From Bog-756 sp963776225 (lineage in GTDB: Bacteria > Actinomycetota > Acidimicrobiia > Acidimicrobiales > RAAP-2), in NCBI GenBank assembly GCA_963776225.1, contig CAVZLL010000003.1:1-64000 (forward strand): a stretch of 64,000 nucleotides of DNA, read 5' to 3'. Shown here in pieces: positions 1-8,593 of this stretch. Numbering within the stretch: the first letter of the stretch is position 1; each line of letters opens with the position of its first letter. The position numbers were made by a program, and so were the translations under genes. Below the pieces are notes generated by a model, which saw nothing but the letters and a program-made list of their open reading frames with translations, had not been told where the DNA came from and searched no databases.

Positions 1-2
1 AC

Positions 3-944
3 GGGGACGGCTACGTCGAGTACCAGCGAGCCACCGATCGGGGACTCGCGAACCAGGGGTGGAAGGACAGCTGGGACGGGATCCGCTATGCGGACGGCCG
101 GGTGGCCGAGGCCCCCATCGCCCTCTGCGAGGTGCAGGCCTACACCTACGGTGCCTACCTGGCGAGCGCCCACTTCGCCTTCGAGGTGGGGGACACCGCC
201 ACCTACGACCGGTTCCGGGCGAAGGCGGCCCAGCTGAAGACCGCGTTCAACCGCGACTTCTGGCTCGAGGACAAGGGGTGGTACGCGGTCGGTCTCGACG
301 CGGACAAGAAGCCGATCGACTCGCTCGCCTCGAACATCGGCCACTGCCTGTGGACGGGGATCGTGGACGAGGACAAGGCGCGCCGGGTGGCCGAGGCACT
401 GGTGTCCCCGGCGATGTTCACCGGGTGGGGGCTGCGCACCCTCTCGCGTGACAGCGGCGGCTACAACCCGATCAGCTACCACTGCGGTTCGGTCTGGCCG
501 CACGACACCGCCATCGTGGCCGCCGGCCTGGCCCGCTACGGCTTCGACGGGGCCGCCCAGCAGCTCATCTTCGGGCTGCTCGACGCCGCCTCCGCCCAGG
601 GCGGTCGTCTGCCCGAGCTGTTCAGCGGCCTCGACCGCGACGAGCTGACCGTCCCGGTCGGCTACCCGACCTCCTGCTCGCCGCAGGCCTGGGCGGCGGC
701 CTCGCCGCTGCTCTGCCTGCGCACGCTGCTCCGCCTGGACCCGTGGATCCCCTACGGCAAGACCTGGCTCTCGCCCAACCTGCCCGACACCATCGGCTAC
801 CTCAGGGTCGAGGGCATCCCGCTCGCCGGCTCGAGGGTGAGCATCGAGGTCGGCAGCGAGGTGCCCGGCGGGGTCTCGGTGAGCGGGCTCCCGCCGGAGA
901 TCGAGGTCATCCGCGAACCGCGCCGTCCCTCCACCGCGCTCTGA
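3..944 (+). CDS. Glycogen-debranching-type glycosidase, C-terminal part (5' end outside window)
   Basis: The frame is open from the first bases, so only the C-terminal 313 residues or so are present. The segment resembles the (alpha/alpha)6 catalytic barrel of amylo-alpha-1,6-glucosidase and related GH15/GH63-like enzymes. Visible family motifs are NQGWKDSWDGI near the start, GGYNPISYHCGSVWPHDTA in the middle and VPVGYPTSCSPQAWAA near the end. Such proteins hydrolyse alpha-glucosidic branch points in glycogen or related glucans in the cytoplasm. The family call comes from recalled motifs; exact substrate is not determinable from this fragment. It ends 36 bases before the convergent MBL-fold gene. 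Confidence 0.85.
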   Translation, partial: GDGYVEYQRATDRGLANQGWKDSWDGIRYADGRVAEAPIALCEVQAYTYGAYLASAHFAFEVGDTATYDRFRAKAAQLKTAFNRDFWLEDKGWYAVGLDADKKPIDSLASNIGHCLWTGIVDEDKARRVAEALVSPAMFTGWGLRTLSRDSGGYNPISYHCGSVWPHDTAIVAAGLARYGFDGAAQQLIFGLLDAASAQGGRLPELFSGLDRDELTVPVGYPTSCSPQAWAAASPLLCLRTLLRLDPWIPYGKTWLSPNLPDTIGYLRVEGIPLAGSRVSIEVGSEVPGGVSVSGLPPEIEVIREPRRPSTAL

Positions 945-980
945 GCGCGCAGCGCCGGGACGACCGTCACCGCCAGGGGG

Positions 981-1598
981 TCACCAGCCCCGCTCGACCC
1001 ACTCGGCGAGGTGGGGCGACTCGGCGCCGATGGTGGTGCCGACCCCGTGACCGGGCAGGACGATGGTGTCCGGGTCGAACGCGCCGAACAGCCGCCCCTC
1101 GATGGAGCTGATGATGGTCCCGAAGTCGGAATGCTCGAACGAGGTGTTGCCCGGTCCTCCCGGGAAGAGGGTGTCCCCGCTGAAGAGCAGGGGGGTGCCC
1201 TCCACCGCGAAGCACATCGAGCCGGGGGTGTGGCCGGGGGTGGCGATGGTCGCGATCCGCAGACGGCCGACCTCGAGGGCCGACTCGTCCTCGAGGATCT
1301 GGTCGTAGGCGGGCAGCATCCCGGCATCGGCCTGGGTCACCGCGACGTCGAAGCCGGCGTCCCGAACGGCCTCCACCGCCTGGATGTGGTCCCAGTGGCC
1401 GTGGGTCTCGACCACCTGGCGCACCCCGAGCGAGCGGCAGAGCTCGAGCAGGAGGTCGTGCTCGTTGGCCGCGTCGATGAGCAGCGCCTCACCGGTCTCC
1501 CGGCACCGGACCACGTAGACGTTGTTGTCGACCGGGCCGACCACCACCCGGTGGACCTCCACGGCCTGGTCCTGGTAGTCGACGATCGTCTCTGCCAT
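981..1598 (-). CDS. MBL-fold metallo-hydrolase (glyoxalase II-like)
   Basis: A 205-residue single-domain metallo-beta-lactamase-fold protein. The zinc motif THGHWDH is present, with a further SGDTLF motif and a downstream GHGVGTT supplying the other typical His/Asp ligands. This pattern is seen in glyoxalase II and other thioester or persulfide hydrolases; the substrate cannot be fixed. I start at the ATG at 1598 because GAGGAGG sits five bases upstream; a GTG at 1604 is in frame but lies inside that ribosome binding site. A -10-like TACGCT (complement of 1617-1622) lies just upstream. Confidence 0.88.
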   Translation of the reverse strand: MAETIVDYQDQAVEVHRVVVGPVDNNVYVVRCRETGEALLIDAANEHDLLLELCRSLGVRQVVETHGHWDHIQAVEAVRDAGFDVAVTQADAGMLPAYDQILEDESALEVGRLRIATIATPGHTPGSMCFAVEGTPLLFSGDTLFPGGPGNTSFEHSDFGTIISSIEGRLFGAFDPDTIVLPGHGVGTTIGAESPHLAEWVERGW

Positions 1599-1718
1599 GG
1601 CCACCTCCTCGTGCCGAGCGTAGCGGGACCGCCCCCGGTGGTCCCCGGCGATGCGGGTCTGGTAGACAGACGGGCAACGCCGCCGCCGTTCGGGGCGGCT
1701 CGGGACGGAGAGATCGGG

Positions 1719-2834
1719 ATGAATTTCGCCTTCAGTGAGGAGCAGGACGAGCTCCGGAGGTCCGTGCGGCGATTCCTCGACGACAAATCCCCCGAGACCG
1801 AGGTCCGGCGCCTGATGGAGACCACCGAGGGCTACGACCCGGCGGTCTGGACGCTGATGGCCGAGCAGCTCGGCCTCCAGTCCCTGATCATCCCCGAGGA
1901 GTTCGGGGGGTCCGGCTTCTCCTACGTCGAGCTCGTCGTGGTGCTGGAGGAGATGGGCGCGTCACTGCTCTGCGCGCCCTTCTTCTCGACCGTGGCGCTG
2001 GCCACCAATGCGCTGCTCACGTCCGGCGACCGCAAGGCCCAGGAATGGCTGCTGCCGGGGATCGCCGCCGGCGAGACCGTCGCCACCCTCGCGTTCACCG
2101 AGGACTCGGGCCGCTGGGACGCCGACGGGATCACCCTGGTCGCCTCCCCCTCGGAGGACGGATGGGTCCTCGACGGCCACAAGTCGTTCGTCATCGACGG
2201 CCACGTCGCCGATCTCGTGCTGGTGGTCGGGCGCACAGCGGCGGGCCTCTCGCTCTTCGGGGTCAAGGGGGATGCGGAGGGTCTGGTCCGGTCCCCGCTC
2301 GCCACGATGGACCAGACCCGCAAGCAGGCCCGGCTCGAGTTCGCCGGCACCCCGGCGTGGCTCATCGGCACCGACGGTGGTGCGGCCGCCGGGCTCACCA
2401 AGACGCTCGACCTGGCAGCGGTCGCCCTGGCCGCCGAGCAGGTGGGCGGGGCCCAGAGCTGCCTCGACCGGTCGGTCGAGTACGCCAAGACCCGGATCCA
2501 GTTCGGGCGCCCGATCGGCAGCTTCCAGGCAATCAAGCACAAGTGCGCCGACATGCTGCTCGAGGTCGAGTCGGCCAAGTCGGCCGCCTACTACGCCGGA
2601 TGGGCGGCGGCCGAGGACTCCGACGAGCTCCCGGTGGTGGCGAGCCTCGCCAAGTCCTACTGCTCGGAGGCCTACTTCCACGCCGCCGCCGAGACGATCC
2701 AGATCCACGGGGGCATCGGGTTCACCTGGGAGCATCCCGCCCACCTCTACTTCAAGCGGGCCAAGTCCTCCGAGCTCATGCTCGGCGATCCCTCCTATCA
2801 CCGGGAGCTGTTGGCCCAGCGCATCGGCATCTGA
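1719..2834 (+). CDS. Acyl-CoA dehydrogenase family protein
   Basis: A 371-residue flavoprotein of the acyl-CoA dehydrogenase family, which oxidises acyl-CoA thioesters using FAD and electron-transfer flavoprotein. The N-terminal helical domain begins with FSEEQDELRRSVRRFL, the beta-domain carries the TLAFTED-type flavin contact, and the C-terminal domain has RIQFGRPIGSFQAIKH and IQIHGGIGFTWEHPAHLY, typical of the family. In the C-terminal segment a His occupies the region where many members have a Glu base, so chain length and substrate are uncertain. The reading frame is open far upstream, but homology begins at this ATG. The next gene starts three bases after its stop. Confidence 0.9.
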   Translation: MNFAFSEEQDELRRSVRRFLDDKSPETEVRRLMETTEGYDPAVWTLMAEQLGLQSLIIPEEFGGSGFSYVELVVVLEEMGASLLCAPFFSTVALATNALLTSGDRKAQEWLLPGIAAGETVATLAFTEDSGRWDADGITLVASPSEDGWVLDGHKSFVIDGHVADLVLVVGRTAAGLSLFGVKGDAEGLVRSPLATMDQTRKQARLEFAGTPAWLIGTDGGAAAGLTKTLDLAAVALAAEQVGGAQSCLDRSVEYAKTRIQFGRPIGSFQAIKHKCADMLLEVESAKSAAYYAGWAAAEDSDELPVVASLAKSYCSEAYFHAAAETIQIHGGIGFTWEHPAHLYFKRAKSSELMLGDPSYHRELLAQRIGI

Positions 2835-2837
2835 CCG

Positions 2838-3503
2838 ATGCGGAGGGTGATCAGCTTCCTGCTCCTGGTGTTGCTCCTCGTGGCTGCAGGGGCGGGTGCA
2901 GCGGTCGGTGCCGTCCAGGCCTCGAGCGGTGCGCCGCTCTCCCAGGCGGTCACCGACACCCTGGCCGCCCCCGACTACACCGAGGTCCTCTCCGAGAAGA
3001 CCCCCCAGGGCAGCCAGGTCGCCCATCTCGTCTACCAGGCGCCGGACCGCCTCGGCGGCTACGTGCAGAGCGGCTCGAAGCGGAGCTACCTCGCGGTCAT
3101 CGGCACCACCGAGTACCAGAGCGTGACGGTGAGCGCGTCCCACGGTTCCTCCCACCTCACCTTCTACAGCCAGCCGAGCCAGGGGGCGACCGCGGTCGAC
3201 CCGGCCCACGCCTACCTCCACTACTACAGCCAGGGCACCGACGTGCAGACCAACGGGTCGACGACCACCATGACCCTCACCCAGGGCGGCCAGTCGGACA
3301 AGCTGACCTTCGTCGTGGACGGGAGCTACGTGTCGCGCTTCTCCGCGGTCACCCCGACCGGTGACCTCGATCTGGTCATCTCGGACGTGGGGACCTCCCC
3401 GCCGGTGGCGCTCCCGGCCGGTGCCAAGGTGGTCGCCGCGCCCTCCGGGACCGGCACCCCGGGGTCCGGCACCTCCTCGGGCAGCGCGGGCTCGTCGTCC
3501 TGA
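2838..3503 (+). CDS. Predicted secreted protein with N-terminal signal segment
   Basis: A 221-residue protein I cannot place in a named family. Residues 1-25 form a clear signal peptide or membrane anchor (MRR then a Leu/Val-rich core and Ala-rich cleavage region). There is no lipobox Cys, and the mature part has no Cys at all. The middle is rich in Ser, Thr and Tyr with beta-like alternation, and the C-terminus is a low-complexity Gly/Ser/Thr tail. It starts three bases after the acyl-CoA dehydrogenase stop, so the two are probably co-transcribed. An outside-facing role is inferred only from the signal segment. Confidence 0.75.
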   Translation: MRRVISFLLLVLLLVAAGAGAAVGAVQASSGAPLSQAVTDTLAAPDYTEVLSEKTPQGSQVAHLVYQAPDRLGGYVQSGSKRSYLAVIGTTEYQSVTVSASHGSSHLTFYSQPSQGATAVDPAHAYLHYYSQGTDVQTNGSTTTMTLTQGGQSDKLTFVVDGSYVSRFSAVTPTGDLDLVISDVGTSPPVALPAGAKVVAAPSGTGTPGSGTSSGSAGSSS

Positions 3504-3546
3504 TCGGGGACGAGCGCCCCGTCGCCCCGCACCCGGTCGGGTCGGG

Positions 3547-3552
3547 CACAAT
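3547..3552 (+). promoter_or_regulatory. -10 box of the AraC-type regulator gene
   Basis: CACAAT, followed by six bases and then the ATG at 3559. Transcription would start at or next to the start codon, giving a leaderless mRNA. No Shine-Dalgarno sequence is visible. Confidence 0.5.
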
Positions 3553-3558
3553 GGCGGG

Positions 3559-4017
3559 ATGACCCCCGACCTCGACGAGCTGCGGCGCCTGCGCCACGCC
3601 CGCGACCGGATGGACCGCGAGTACGCGCAGCCCCTCGATGTGCCCGGACTCGCCCGCACGGCCCTCATGTCGCCGGCGCACTTCAGCCGTCGCTTCCGGC
3701 AGGCGTACTCGGAGACGCCCTACTCGTACCTGATGACCCGCCGCATCGAGCGGGCGAAGGCGCTGCTGCGCCGCGGCGACCTGAGCGTGACCGACGTCTG
3801 CTTCGCGGTCGGCTGCGGGAGCCTCGGGTCCTTCTCCGCCCGCTTCACCGAGCTGGTCGGCGAGACGCCGAGCACGTACCGCGCCCGCGACCACCGCGAC
3901 CTGCACACGATGCCCGGCTGCCAGACGATGGTGCTGACCCGACCGCGCCGCGACGCAAGCCGGCAGCGGGCGGAAGAGAGCAGTTTCGGAGAAGCATCCG
4001 TCGCCACATCCGCGTAG
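3559..4017 (+). CDS. AraC-family helix-turn-helix transcriptional regulator
   Basis: A 152-residue stand-alone AraC/XylS DNA-binding domain without a ligand-binding domain. The first helix-turn-helix is around LDVPGLARTALMSPAHFSRR (residues about 26-45) and the second around SVTDVCFAVGCGSLGSFSAR, followed by the conserved GETPSTYR signature. A short unrelated tail follows. The gene is followed 10 bases later by a VOC-fold gene; this AraC plus VOC pairing is common in actinobacteria, so the regulator likely controls its neighbour. The in-frame open region upstream is not part of the family; the chosen ATG sits six bases after a -10-like box. Confidence 0.88.
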   Translation: MTPDLDELRRLRHARDRMDREYAQPLDVPGLARTALMSPAHFSRRFRQAYSETPYSYLMTRRIERAKALLRRGDLSVTDVCFAVGCGSLGSFSARFTELVGETPSTYRARDHRDLHTMPGCQTMVLTRPRRDASRQRAEESSFGEASVATSA

Positions 4018-4020
4018 CGT
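4015..4020 (+). promoter_or_regulatory. -10 box of the VOC protein gene
   Basis: TAGCGT, overlapping the stop codon of the AraC gene, with seven bases before the ATG at 4028. This suggests a separate leaderless transcript for the VOC gene in addition to read-through. Confidence 0.5.
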
Positions 4021-4027
4021 CGATGGC

Positions 4028-4432
4028 ATGACCGTTTCCCTCAGCGCTGTGCACGTCCTCGTCGACGACCCCGACGCCGCTCTGGCCTTCTACCGCGACG
4101 CCCTCGGGCTGACCGTGCAGAACGAGGTCGCCAGGGACGGCTTCCGCTGGGTCACGCTGGTCACCGACAGCCAGCCCGAGATCGGGATCGTGCTGTCGCA
4201 GCCGCATGCCGGTCGCTCGAAGGAGGACGGCGACGCCCTCGCCGCCCTCCTGGCCAAGGGAGAGCTGCGTGTCGTCCACCTCCGCTCGGACGACCTCGAC
4301 GCGACGTTCGAGAAGGCGGCCGCGGCGCCGGGCGTCGAGGTGCTGCAGGAGCCCGCAAGCCAGCCCTGGGGTGTCCGAGACGGCGCGGTGCGCGATCCCG
4401 CGGGCAACCTGGTCCGGATCGAGCAGGGTTAG
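4028..4432 (+). CDS. VOC-family (glyoxalase/bleomycin-resistance fold) protein
   Basis: A 134-residue protein of the vicinal oxygen chelate superfamily, made of two beta-alpha-beta-beta-beta modules. The first starts at VHVLVDDPDAALAFYRDAL and the second ends with the typical RDPAGNLVRIEQ. Members bind a metal and act on small molecules such as glyoxals, extradiol substrates or antibiotics; the substrate is not predictable here. It lies directly behind an AraC-type regulator and overlaps the convergent thiE stop by four bases. Confidence 0.88.
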   Translation: MTVSLSAVHVLVDDPDAALAFYRDALGLTVQNEVARDGFRWVTLVTDSQPEIGIVLSQPHAGRSKEDGDALAALLAKGELRVVHLRSDDLDATFEKAAAAPGVEVLQEPASQPWGVRDGAVRDPAGNLVRIEQG

Positions 4433-5130
4433 CAGGCCGATCCGGGGACCCGGTCGAGGGCCCGGTCGATCCGGTCCCTGAGAGAGCGGGCGGCCGATCC
4501 GGGATCGTCGGCGGTGGTCAGCCAGCGCACGGCCACGAAGTGCCGCGCTCCGATGCCGACCAGCGCGTCCACCCGGTCGGGGGTCACGCCCCCGGTCACC
4601 CACACCGGCAGGGGCGAGCGGGCGGTGGCGAGACCGATGTACCCGGGACCGGTGCCGGGGCGTCCCGGTTTGGTCGGGGTCGGCACGATCGGTCCGGCGG
4701 AGAGGTAGTCGACCGGGGCCGGCGCGACCGGCGGATCGGCTCCGGCGTCCCCGAGGGCGCGCCCGAGCTCATCGGGCGCGTGGGTCGACAGCCCGACGAT
4801 CGAGTCCCGACCGACCAGGGCGCGCGCCGCAACGGCCGTGACGTCGTCCTGGCCGACGTGGACGCCGTCGGCTCCCACCTCGGCCGCCAGGTCGGGCCGA
4901 TCGTTGAGGATGAACGGCACCCCGAGGTCGGCGCAGACCCGACGGAGCAGTTCCGCCCGGGCCACCAGCGCGGCGTCGGGAAGGTGTTTGTCGCGGAGTT
5001 GCACGACGTCCACGCCACCCTCCACGCAGCGACCGACGAACCGTGCAAGGTCGAGTCGATCGGGGGTGCAGAGGTAGAGCCGGCGGGTGTGGAGCTCCCA
5101 GCGCGAGGCGCCGTCGCCCGGTCCGCTCAC
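4429..5130 (-). CDS. thiE: Thiamine-phosphate synthase
   Basis: A 233-residue TIM-barrel enzyme that joins hydroxymethylpyrimidine diphosphate and thiazole phosphate to form thiamine phosphate. Family motifs are visible in order: VDVVQLRDKHLPDA (phosphate and pyrimidine contacts), VPFILNDRPDLAAEVGADGVHVGQDD, IVGLSTHAPDEL, DYLSAGPIVPTPTKPG and the closing WVTGGVTPDRVDALVGIGARHFVAVRW segment. The start is a GTG whose bases overlap the TGA stop of the HhH-GPD gene (GTGA), so translation is likely coupled to that gene. The 3' end overlaps the convergent VOC gene by four bases. Confidence 0.93.
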   Translation of the reverse strand: MSGPGDGASRWELHTRRLYLCTPDRLDLARFVGRCVEGGVDVVQLRDKHLPDAALVARAELLRRVCADLGVPFILNDRPDLAAEVGADGVHVGQDDVTAVAARALVGRDSIVGLSTHAPDELGRALGDAGADPPVAPAPVDYLSAGPIVPTPTKPGRPGTGPGYIGLATARSPLPVWVTGGVTPDRVDALVGIGARHFVAVRWLTTADDPGSAARSLRDRIDRALDRVPGSAC

Positions 5131-5708
5131 CCAGGAGGGGAGGCCTTGGCCCGCGCCTCGGCCTTCGCCTGCTGCTTGAACCGGCGGACCTTGCTCATCG
5201 CCTCCGGCGAGTCGATGTCCGCCACCGAACGGAACGTGCCGGGCTCGCCGTAGGGACCGGCCGCCTCCTCCCAGCCCGGCGGCCGCACGCCGAGGCGCTT
5301 CCCGAGCAGTGCGACGAAGATCCGGGCCTTCTGGTCTCCGAACCCGGGCAGGGCCCGCAGGTTGCCCAGGAGCGTCTTCCCGTCCGGTGCCGAGGTCCAG
5401 ATCGCGGCCGTGTCGCCGCCGTAGGTCGTCGTGATCTCGGCGCAGACCTGCTGGACCCGCCCGGCCATCGACCGCGGGAACCGGTGGAGGGCGGGCCTGG
5501 CCGCGAACGCCTCGACCAGCTCGTCGGGAGGCATGGCGGCGATCGCGGCCGGGTCGAGGTGTCCGCCGAGCCGCTCCCGGAGGTCGCTCGGGGACTTGAA
5601 GGCGCGCTCGAACGGGACCTGTTGATCGAGGACCATGCCGATGAGCAGCGCCAGCGGATCGGACGAGAGCAGCTCGTCCGCCTCGGGGATCCCGGTGAGC
5701 CAGAGCAC
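5127..5708 (-). CDS. HhH-GPD-type base-excision repair protein
   Basis: A 193-residue protein of the helix-hairpin-helix GPD DNA glycosylase superfamily, in the short actinobacterial form. The early segment PLALLIGMVLDQQVPFERAF matches the start of the glycosylase fold, and the hairpin is LRALPGFGDQKARIFVALLG (about residues 120-139). The usual catalytic Asp after the hairpin is not obvious, and there is no 4Fe-4S Cys cluster. The C-terminus is a basic, Ala/Lys-rich helix. The start is a GTG placed seven bases after a TAGCCT -10-like box. It overlaps thiE by four bases. Confidence 0.82.
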   Translation of the reverse strand: MLWLTGIPEADELLSSDPLALLIGMVLDQQVPFERAFKSPSDLRERLGGHLDPAAIAAMPPDELVEAFAARPALHRFPRSMAGRVQQVCAEITTTYGGDTAAIWTSAPDGKTLLGNLRALPGFGDQKARIFVALLGKRLGVRPPGWEEAAGPYGEPGTFRSVADIDSPEAMSKVRRFKQQAKAEARAKASPPG

Positions 5709-5715
5709 GTCCGAG

Positions 5716-5721
5716 AGGCTA
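5716..5721 (-). promoter_or_regulatory. -10 box of the HhH-GPD/thiE pair
   Basis: TAGCCT on the minus strand, seven bases before the GTG at 5708, again fitting a leaderless transcript. Confidence 0.5.
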
Positions 5722-5771
5722 GCCGGGGTGCTCGGACCGGGGTCCCTGGGGCGGTCCGGGGGGAGCGCCGC

Positions 5772-8504
5772 TCAGATCGTCCAGGGGTCGACGGAGTCGC
5801 CGTCGATGCCGTACTTGGCGATCGCCTCGGACACCGTCCCCGAGGGGACCGTGTCGCCGGCCGCCAGCCCGTCGAGCACGGCGACCACCAGGTGGGCGGC
5901 GTCGATCTCGAAGTGGCGCCGGAGCACGTCTCGGGTGTCGGACCGGCCGAAGCCGTCGGTGCCGAGCGAGGTGAACCGGCGGGGCATCCAGCGCGCCACC
6001 TGGTCGGGGACGGCCCGGAGGAAGTCGGTCACCGCCACGATCGGCCCGTCCGCCCCGGCCAGGCACTCGGTCAGGTGGGGGGACCTCGGTCGGGACCCGG
6101 GATGCAGGCGGTTCCACCGCTCGACCGAGAGCGCCTCCTCCCGCAGCGCTTTGTACGAGGTCACCGACCAGGTCTCGGCGGACACCCCCCAGTCGTCGGC
6201 GAGCAGTCGGCGGGCTTCGGTCGCGGCCTGCCAGGTGGTGCCGGAGAACAGCAGGGTGGCCCGTGGCGCGCCGGATGCCTCCGGCCGACCGGCGACACCG
6301 GGCGTGAAGCCGGCGAACCGGTAGATGCCCCGGATCGTCCCGAGCCGTACCCGGGCCGCCTCGTCCGGGTCCGAGGGCAGCGCAGGCATCGGGTAGTTCT
6401 CGTTGTAGAGGGTGAGGTACCAGTAGCGGTCCTCGGGGTCGGGTCCGGTGAATCGGTGGATCCCCTCTTCCATGATGACGGCGACCTCGTAGGCGAACGC
6501 GGGGTCGTAGGCGGCCACGCTGGGGACGACCGAGGCGAGCAGCAGCGAGTGCCCGTCCTGGTGCTGGAGACCCTCGCCGTTGAGGGTGGTCCTGCCCGCG
6601 GTGCACCCGAGCAGGAACCCTCGGCCGCGGCTGTCGCCGAGCGCCCACAGCAGGTCGCCGACCCGCTGGAAGCCGAACATGGAATAGAAGAGGTAGCAGG
6701 GGATGAGGGATTCCCCCCAGGTGGCGTACGAGGTGGCGGCGGCGGTGAAGGTGGCCGTCGCGCCGGCCTCGGTGATCCCCTCCTCGAGGATCTGCCCGGT
6801 CGCGCTCTCGGCGTAGTGGAGCGGGAGGCCGGCGTCGACCGGGGTGTAGCGCTGCCCCTCCGAGGCGTAGATCTGGACCTCGCTGATGAGGGACTCGAGG
6901 CCGAAGGTCCGGGCCTCGTCGGGGATGATCGGCACGACCCGCCTCCCGATGGCCGGGTCGCGGGTCAGGGTGCGGAGCAGCCGGGCGAAGGCCATGGTGG
7001 TCGAGACCTCCTGGCGGCCGGAACCGGCGAGGAGGTCGGCGAAGGCGGCCGGGTCCGGTGCGGGCAACGGCGCGGCGCGCACCACCCGGCTCGGGAGCGG
7101 ACCGCCGAGGGCCCGCCGACGTTCGGCGAGGTAGCGGCTGGCCGCGGAGTCGGGGGCGGGCCGGTAGTAGGGGGGTAGCTCGGCGTCGAGGTCCTCCTCG
7201 GCGATCTCCTCGTGGAGGAAGAGCCGGTCGCGCAGGGCGCGGAGCTGTGCCTTGGTCATCTTCTTGATCTGGTGGGTGGCGTTGCGCGACTCGATCTCCG
7301 GCCCGAGGGTCCACCCCTTGACGGTCTTGGCCAGGATGGCGGTCGGCGCCCCGACGTGCTCTGTGGCCGCCTGGTAGGCCGCGTAGAGCTTGCGGTAGTC
7401 GTGGCCGCCCCGGGGAAGGCTCTGGAGCTCCTCGTCGGTCCTGTCCTCGACCAGGGCGCGCAGGCGGGGATCCGGGCCGAAGAAGTGCTCGCGGATGTAG
7501 GCGCCGGACTCGGTGGCGAACTTCTGGAACTCGCCGTCGACCGTCGAGTTCATCTTGGCGAGCAGGACGCCGTCGACGTCCCGGGCCAGCAACTCGTCCC
7601 AGGTGCGGCCCCAGATCACCTTGATGACGTTCCATCCCGCTCCCCGGAACAGCGCCTCGAACTCCTGGATGACCTTGCCGTTGCCCCGCACCGGTCCGTC
7701 CAATCGCTGGAGGTTGCAGTTGACCACCAGGGTCAGGTTGTCGAGATGCTCCCGCCCGGCCATCCCGAGCAGGCCGACGGTCTCCGGCTCGTCGAACTCG
7801 CCGTCGCCGACGAAGCCCCAGACCCGGCTGCGGGTGGTGTCGGCCAGTCCTCGGGCCTCCAGGTACCGGCTCAGGTGGGCCTGGGCGATCGCGTTGAGCG
7901 GGCCGAGTCCCATCGAGACGGTCGGGTACTCCCAGAAGTCGGGCATGAGGCGGGGGTGGGGATACGAGGAGAGCCCGTTGCCACCCACCTCGAACCGGAA
8001 GTTGTCGAGCTGCTCCTCGCTCAGGCGCCCCTCGACGAACGCCCGTGCGTAGATGCCCGGGGAGGCGTGGCCCTGGAAGTAGACCTGGTCGCCGGGGGCC
8101 CCACCGTCCTTGCCGCGGAAGAAGTGGTTGAAGCCGACCTCGTAGAGGGCGGCCGAGCTCGCGTAGGTGGAGAGGTGTCCCCCGATCGCCTCCGAGCGGA
8201 TGTTGGCGCGTACGACCATGACCGCGGCGTTCCAGCGGATGAAGGCCCGGATGCGACGTTCGAGGTGCTCGTCGCCCGGGAACTCGGGTTCCACGTCCGA
8301 GGGGATCGTGTTGACGTAGGGGGACGAGACGGTGGCCGGGAAGTCGACGTTGTTCTGCCCCGCCCGCTCGAGCAGCCGCATGAGGAGGTAGCGGGCCCGG
8401 TTCCGCCCCCGTGCGCGCACGATGTCGTCGAATCCCGCGAGCCACTCCCCGGTCTCCTCCGGGTCGATGTCGGGGATCTGGTGGGCCACGCCGTCGAAGA
8501 GCAT
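5772..8504 (-). CDS. aceE: Pyruvate dehydrogenase E1 component, homodimeric type
   Basis: A protein of about 910 residues, close to the usual AceE length. It decarboxylates pyruvate with thiamine diphosphate and transfers the acetyl group to lipoyl-E2. The thiamine diphosphate motif is GFVGDGEFDEPE followed by the metal-binding NCNLQRLDG. Other AceE signatures are NNVDFPATVSSPYVNTI, YVQGHASPGIYARAF-like FQGHASPGIYARAF, LNGEGLQHQDGHS and GTDGFGRSDTR. I chose the ATG at 8504 because MLFDGVAHQIPDIDPEET lines up with the remembered AceE N-terminus; an ATG at 8513 is also in frame. Its likely partners, E3 and E2, lie 3.5 kb away on the other strand. It is divergent from rnhA. Confidence 0.95.
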   Translation of the reverse strand: MLFDGVAHQIPDIDPEETGEWLAGFDDIVRARGRNRARYLLMRLLERAGQNNVDFPATVSSPYVNTIPSDVEPEFPGDEHLERRIRAFIRWNAAVMVVRANIRSEAIGGHLSTYASSAALYEVGFNHFFRGKDGGAPGDQVYFQGHASPGIYARAFVEGRLSEEQLDNFRFEVGGNGLSSYPHPRLMPDFWEYPTVSMGLGPLNAIAQAHLSRYLEARGLADTTRSRVWGFVGDGEFDEPETVGLLGMAGREHLDNLTLVVNCNLQRLDGPVRGNGKVIQEFEALFRGAGWNVIKVIWGRTWDELLARDVDGVLLAKMNSTVDGEFQKFATESGAYIREHFFGPDPRLRALVEDRTDEELQSLPRGGHDYRKLYAAYQAATEHVGAPTAILAKTVKGWTLGPEIESRNATHQIKKMTKAQLRALRDRLFLHEEIAEEDLDAELPPYYRPAPDSAASRYLAERRRALGGPLPSRVVRAAPLPAPDPAAFADLLAGSGRQEVSTTMAFARLLRTLTRDPAIGRRVVPIIPDEARTFGLESLISEVQIYASEGQRYTPVDAGLPLHYAESATGQILEEGITEAGATATFTAAATSYATWGESLIPCYLFYSMFGFQRVGDLLWALGDSRGRGFLLGCTAGRTTLNGEGLQHQDGHSLLLASVVPSVAAYDPAFAYEVAVIMEEGIHRFTGPDPEDRYWYLTLYNENYPMPALPSDPDEAARVRLGTIRGIYRFAGFTPGVAGRPEASGAPRATLLFSGTTWQAATEARRLLADDWGVSAETWSVTSYKALREEALSVERWNRLHPGSRPRSPHLTECLAGADGPIVAVTDFLRAVPDQVARWMPRRFTSLGTDGFGRSDTRDVLRRHFEIDAAHLVVAVLDGLAAGDTVPSGTVSEAIAKYGIDGDSVDPWTI

Positions 8505-8581
8505 CGCCACCATGCTCCCATCCGCACCCGCCGTGCAACAGTCATCCGTGTCAGGGATCCACCCCGCCCCTGCCCGTCGGG

Positions 8582-8587
8582 CATGCT
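8582..8587 (+). promoter_or_regulatory. -10 box of rnhA
   Basis: CATGCT followed by six bases and the GTG at 8594. It supports that GTG as the start and a leaderless mRNA. Confidence 0.45.
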
Positions 8588-8593
8588 GTCCCG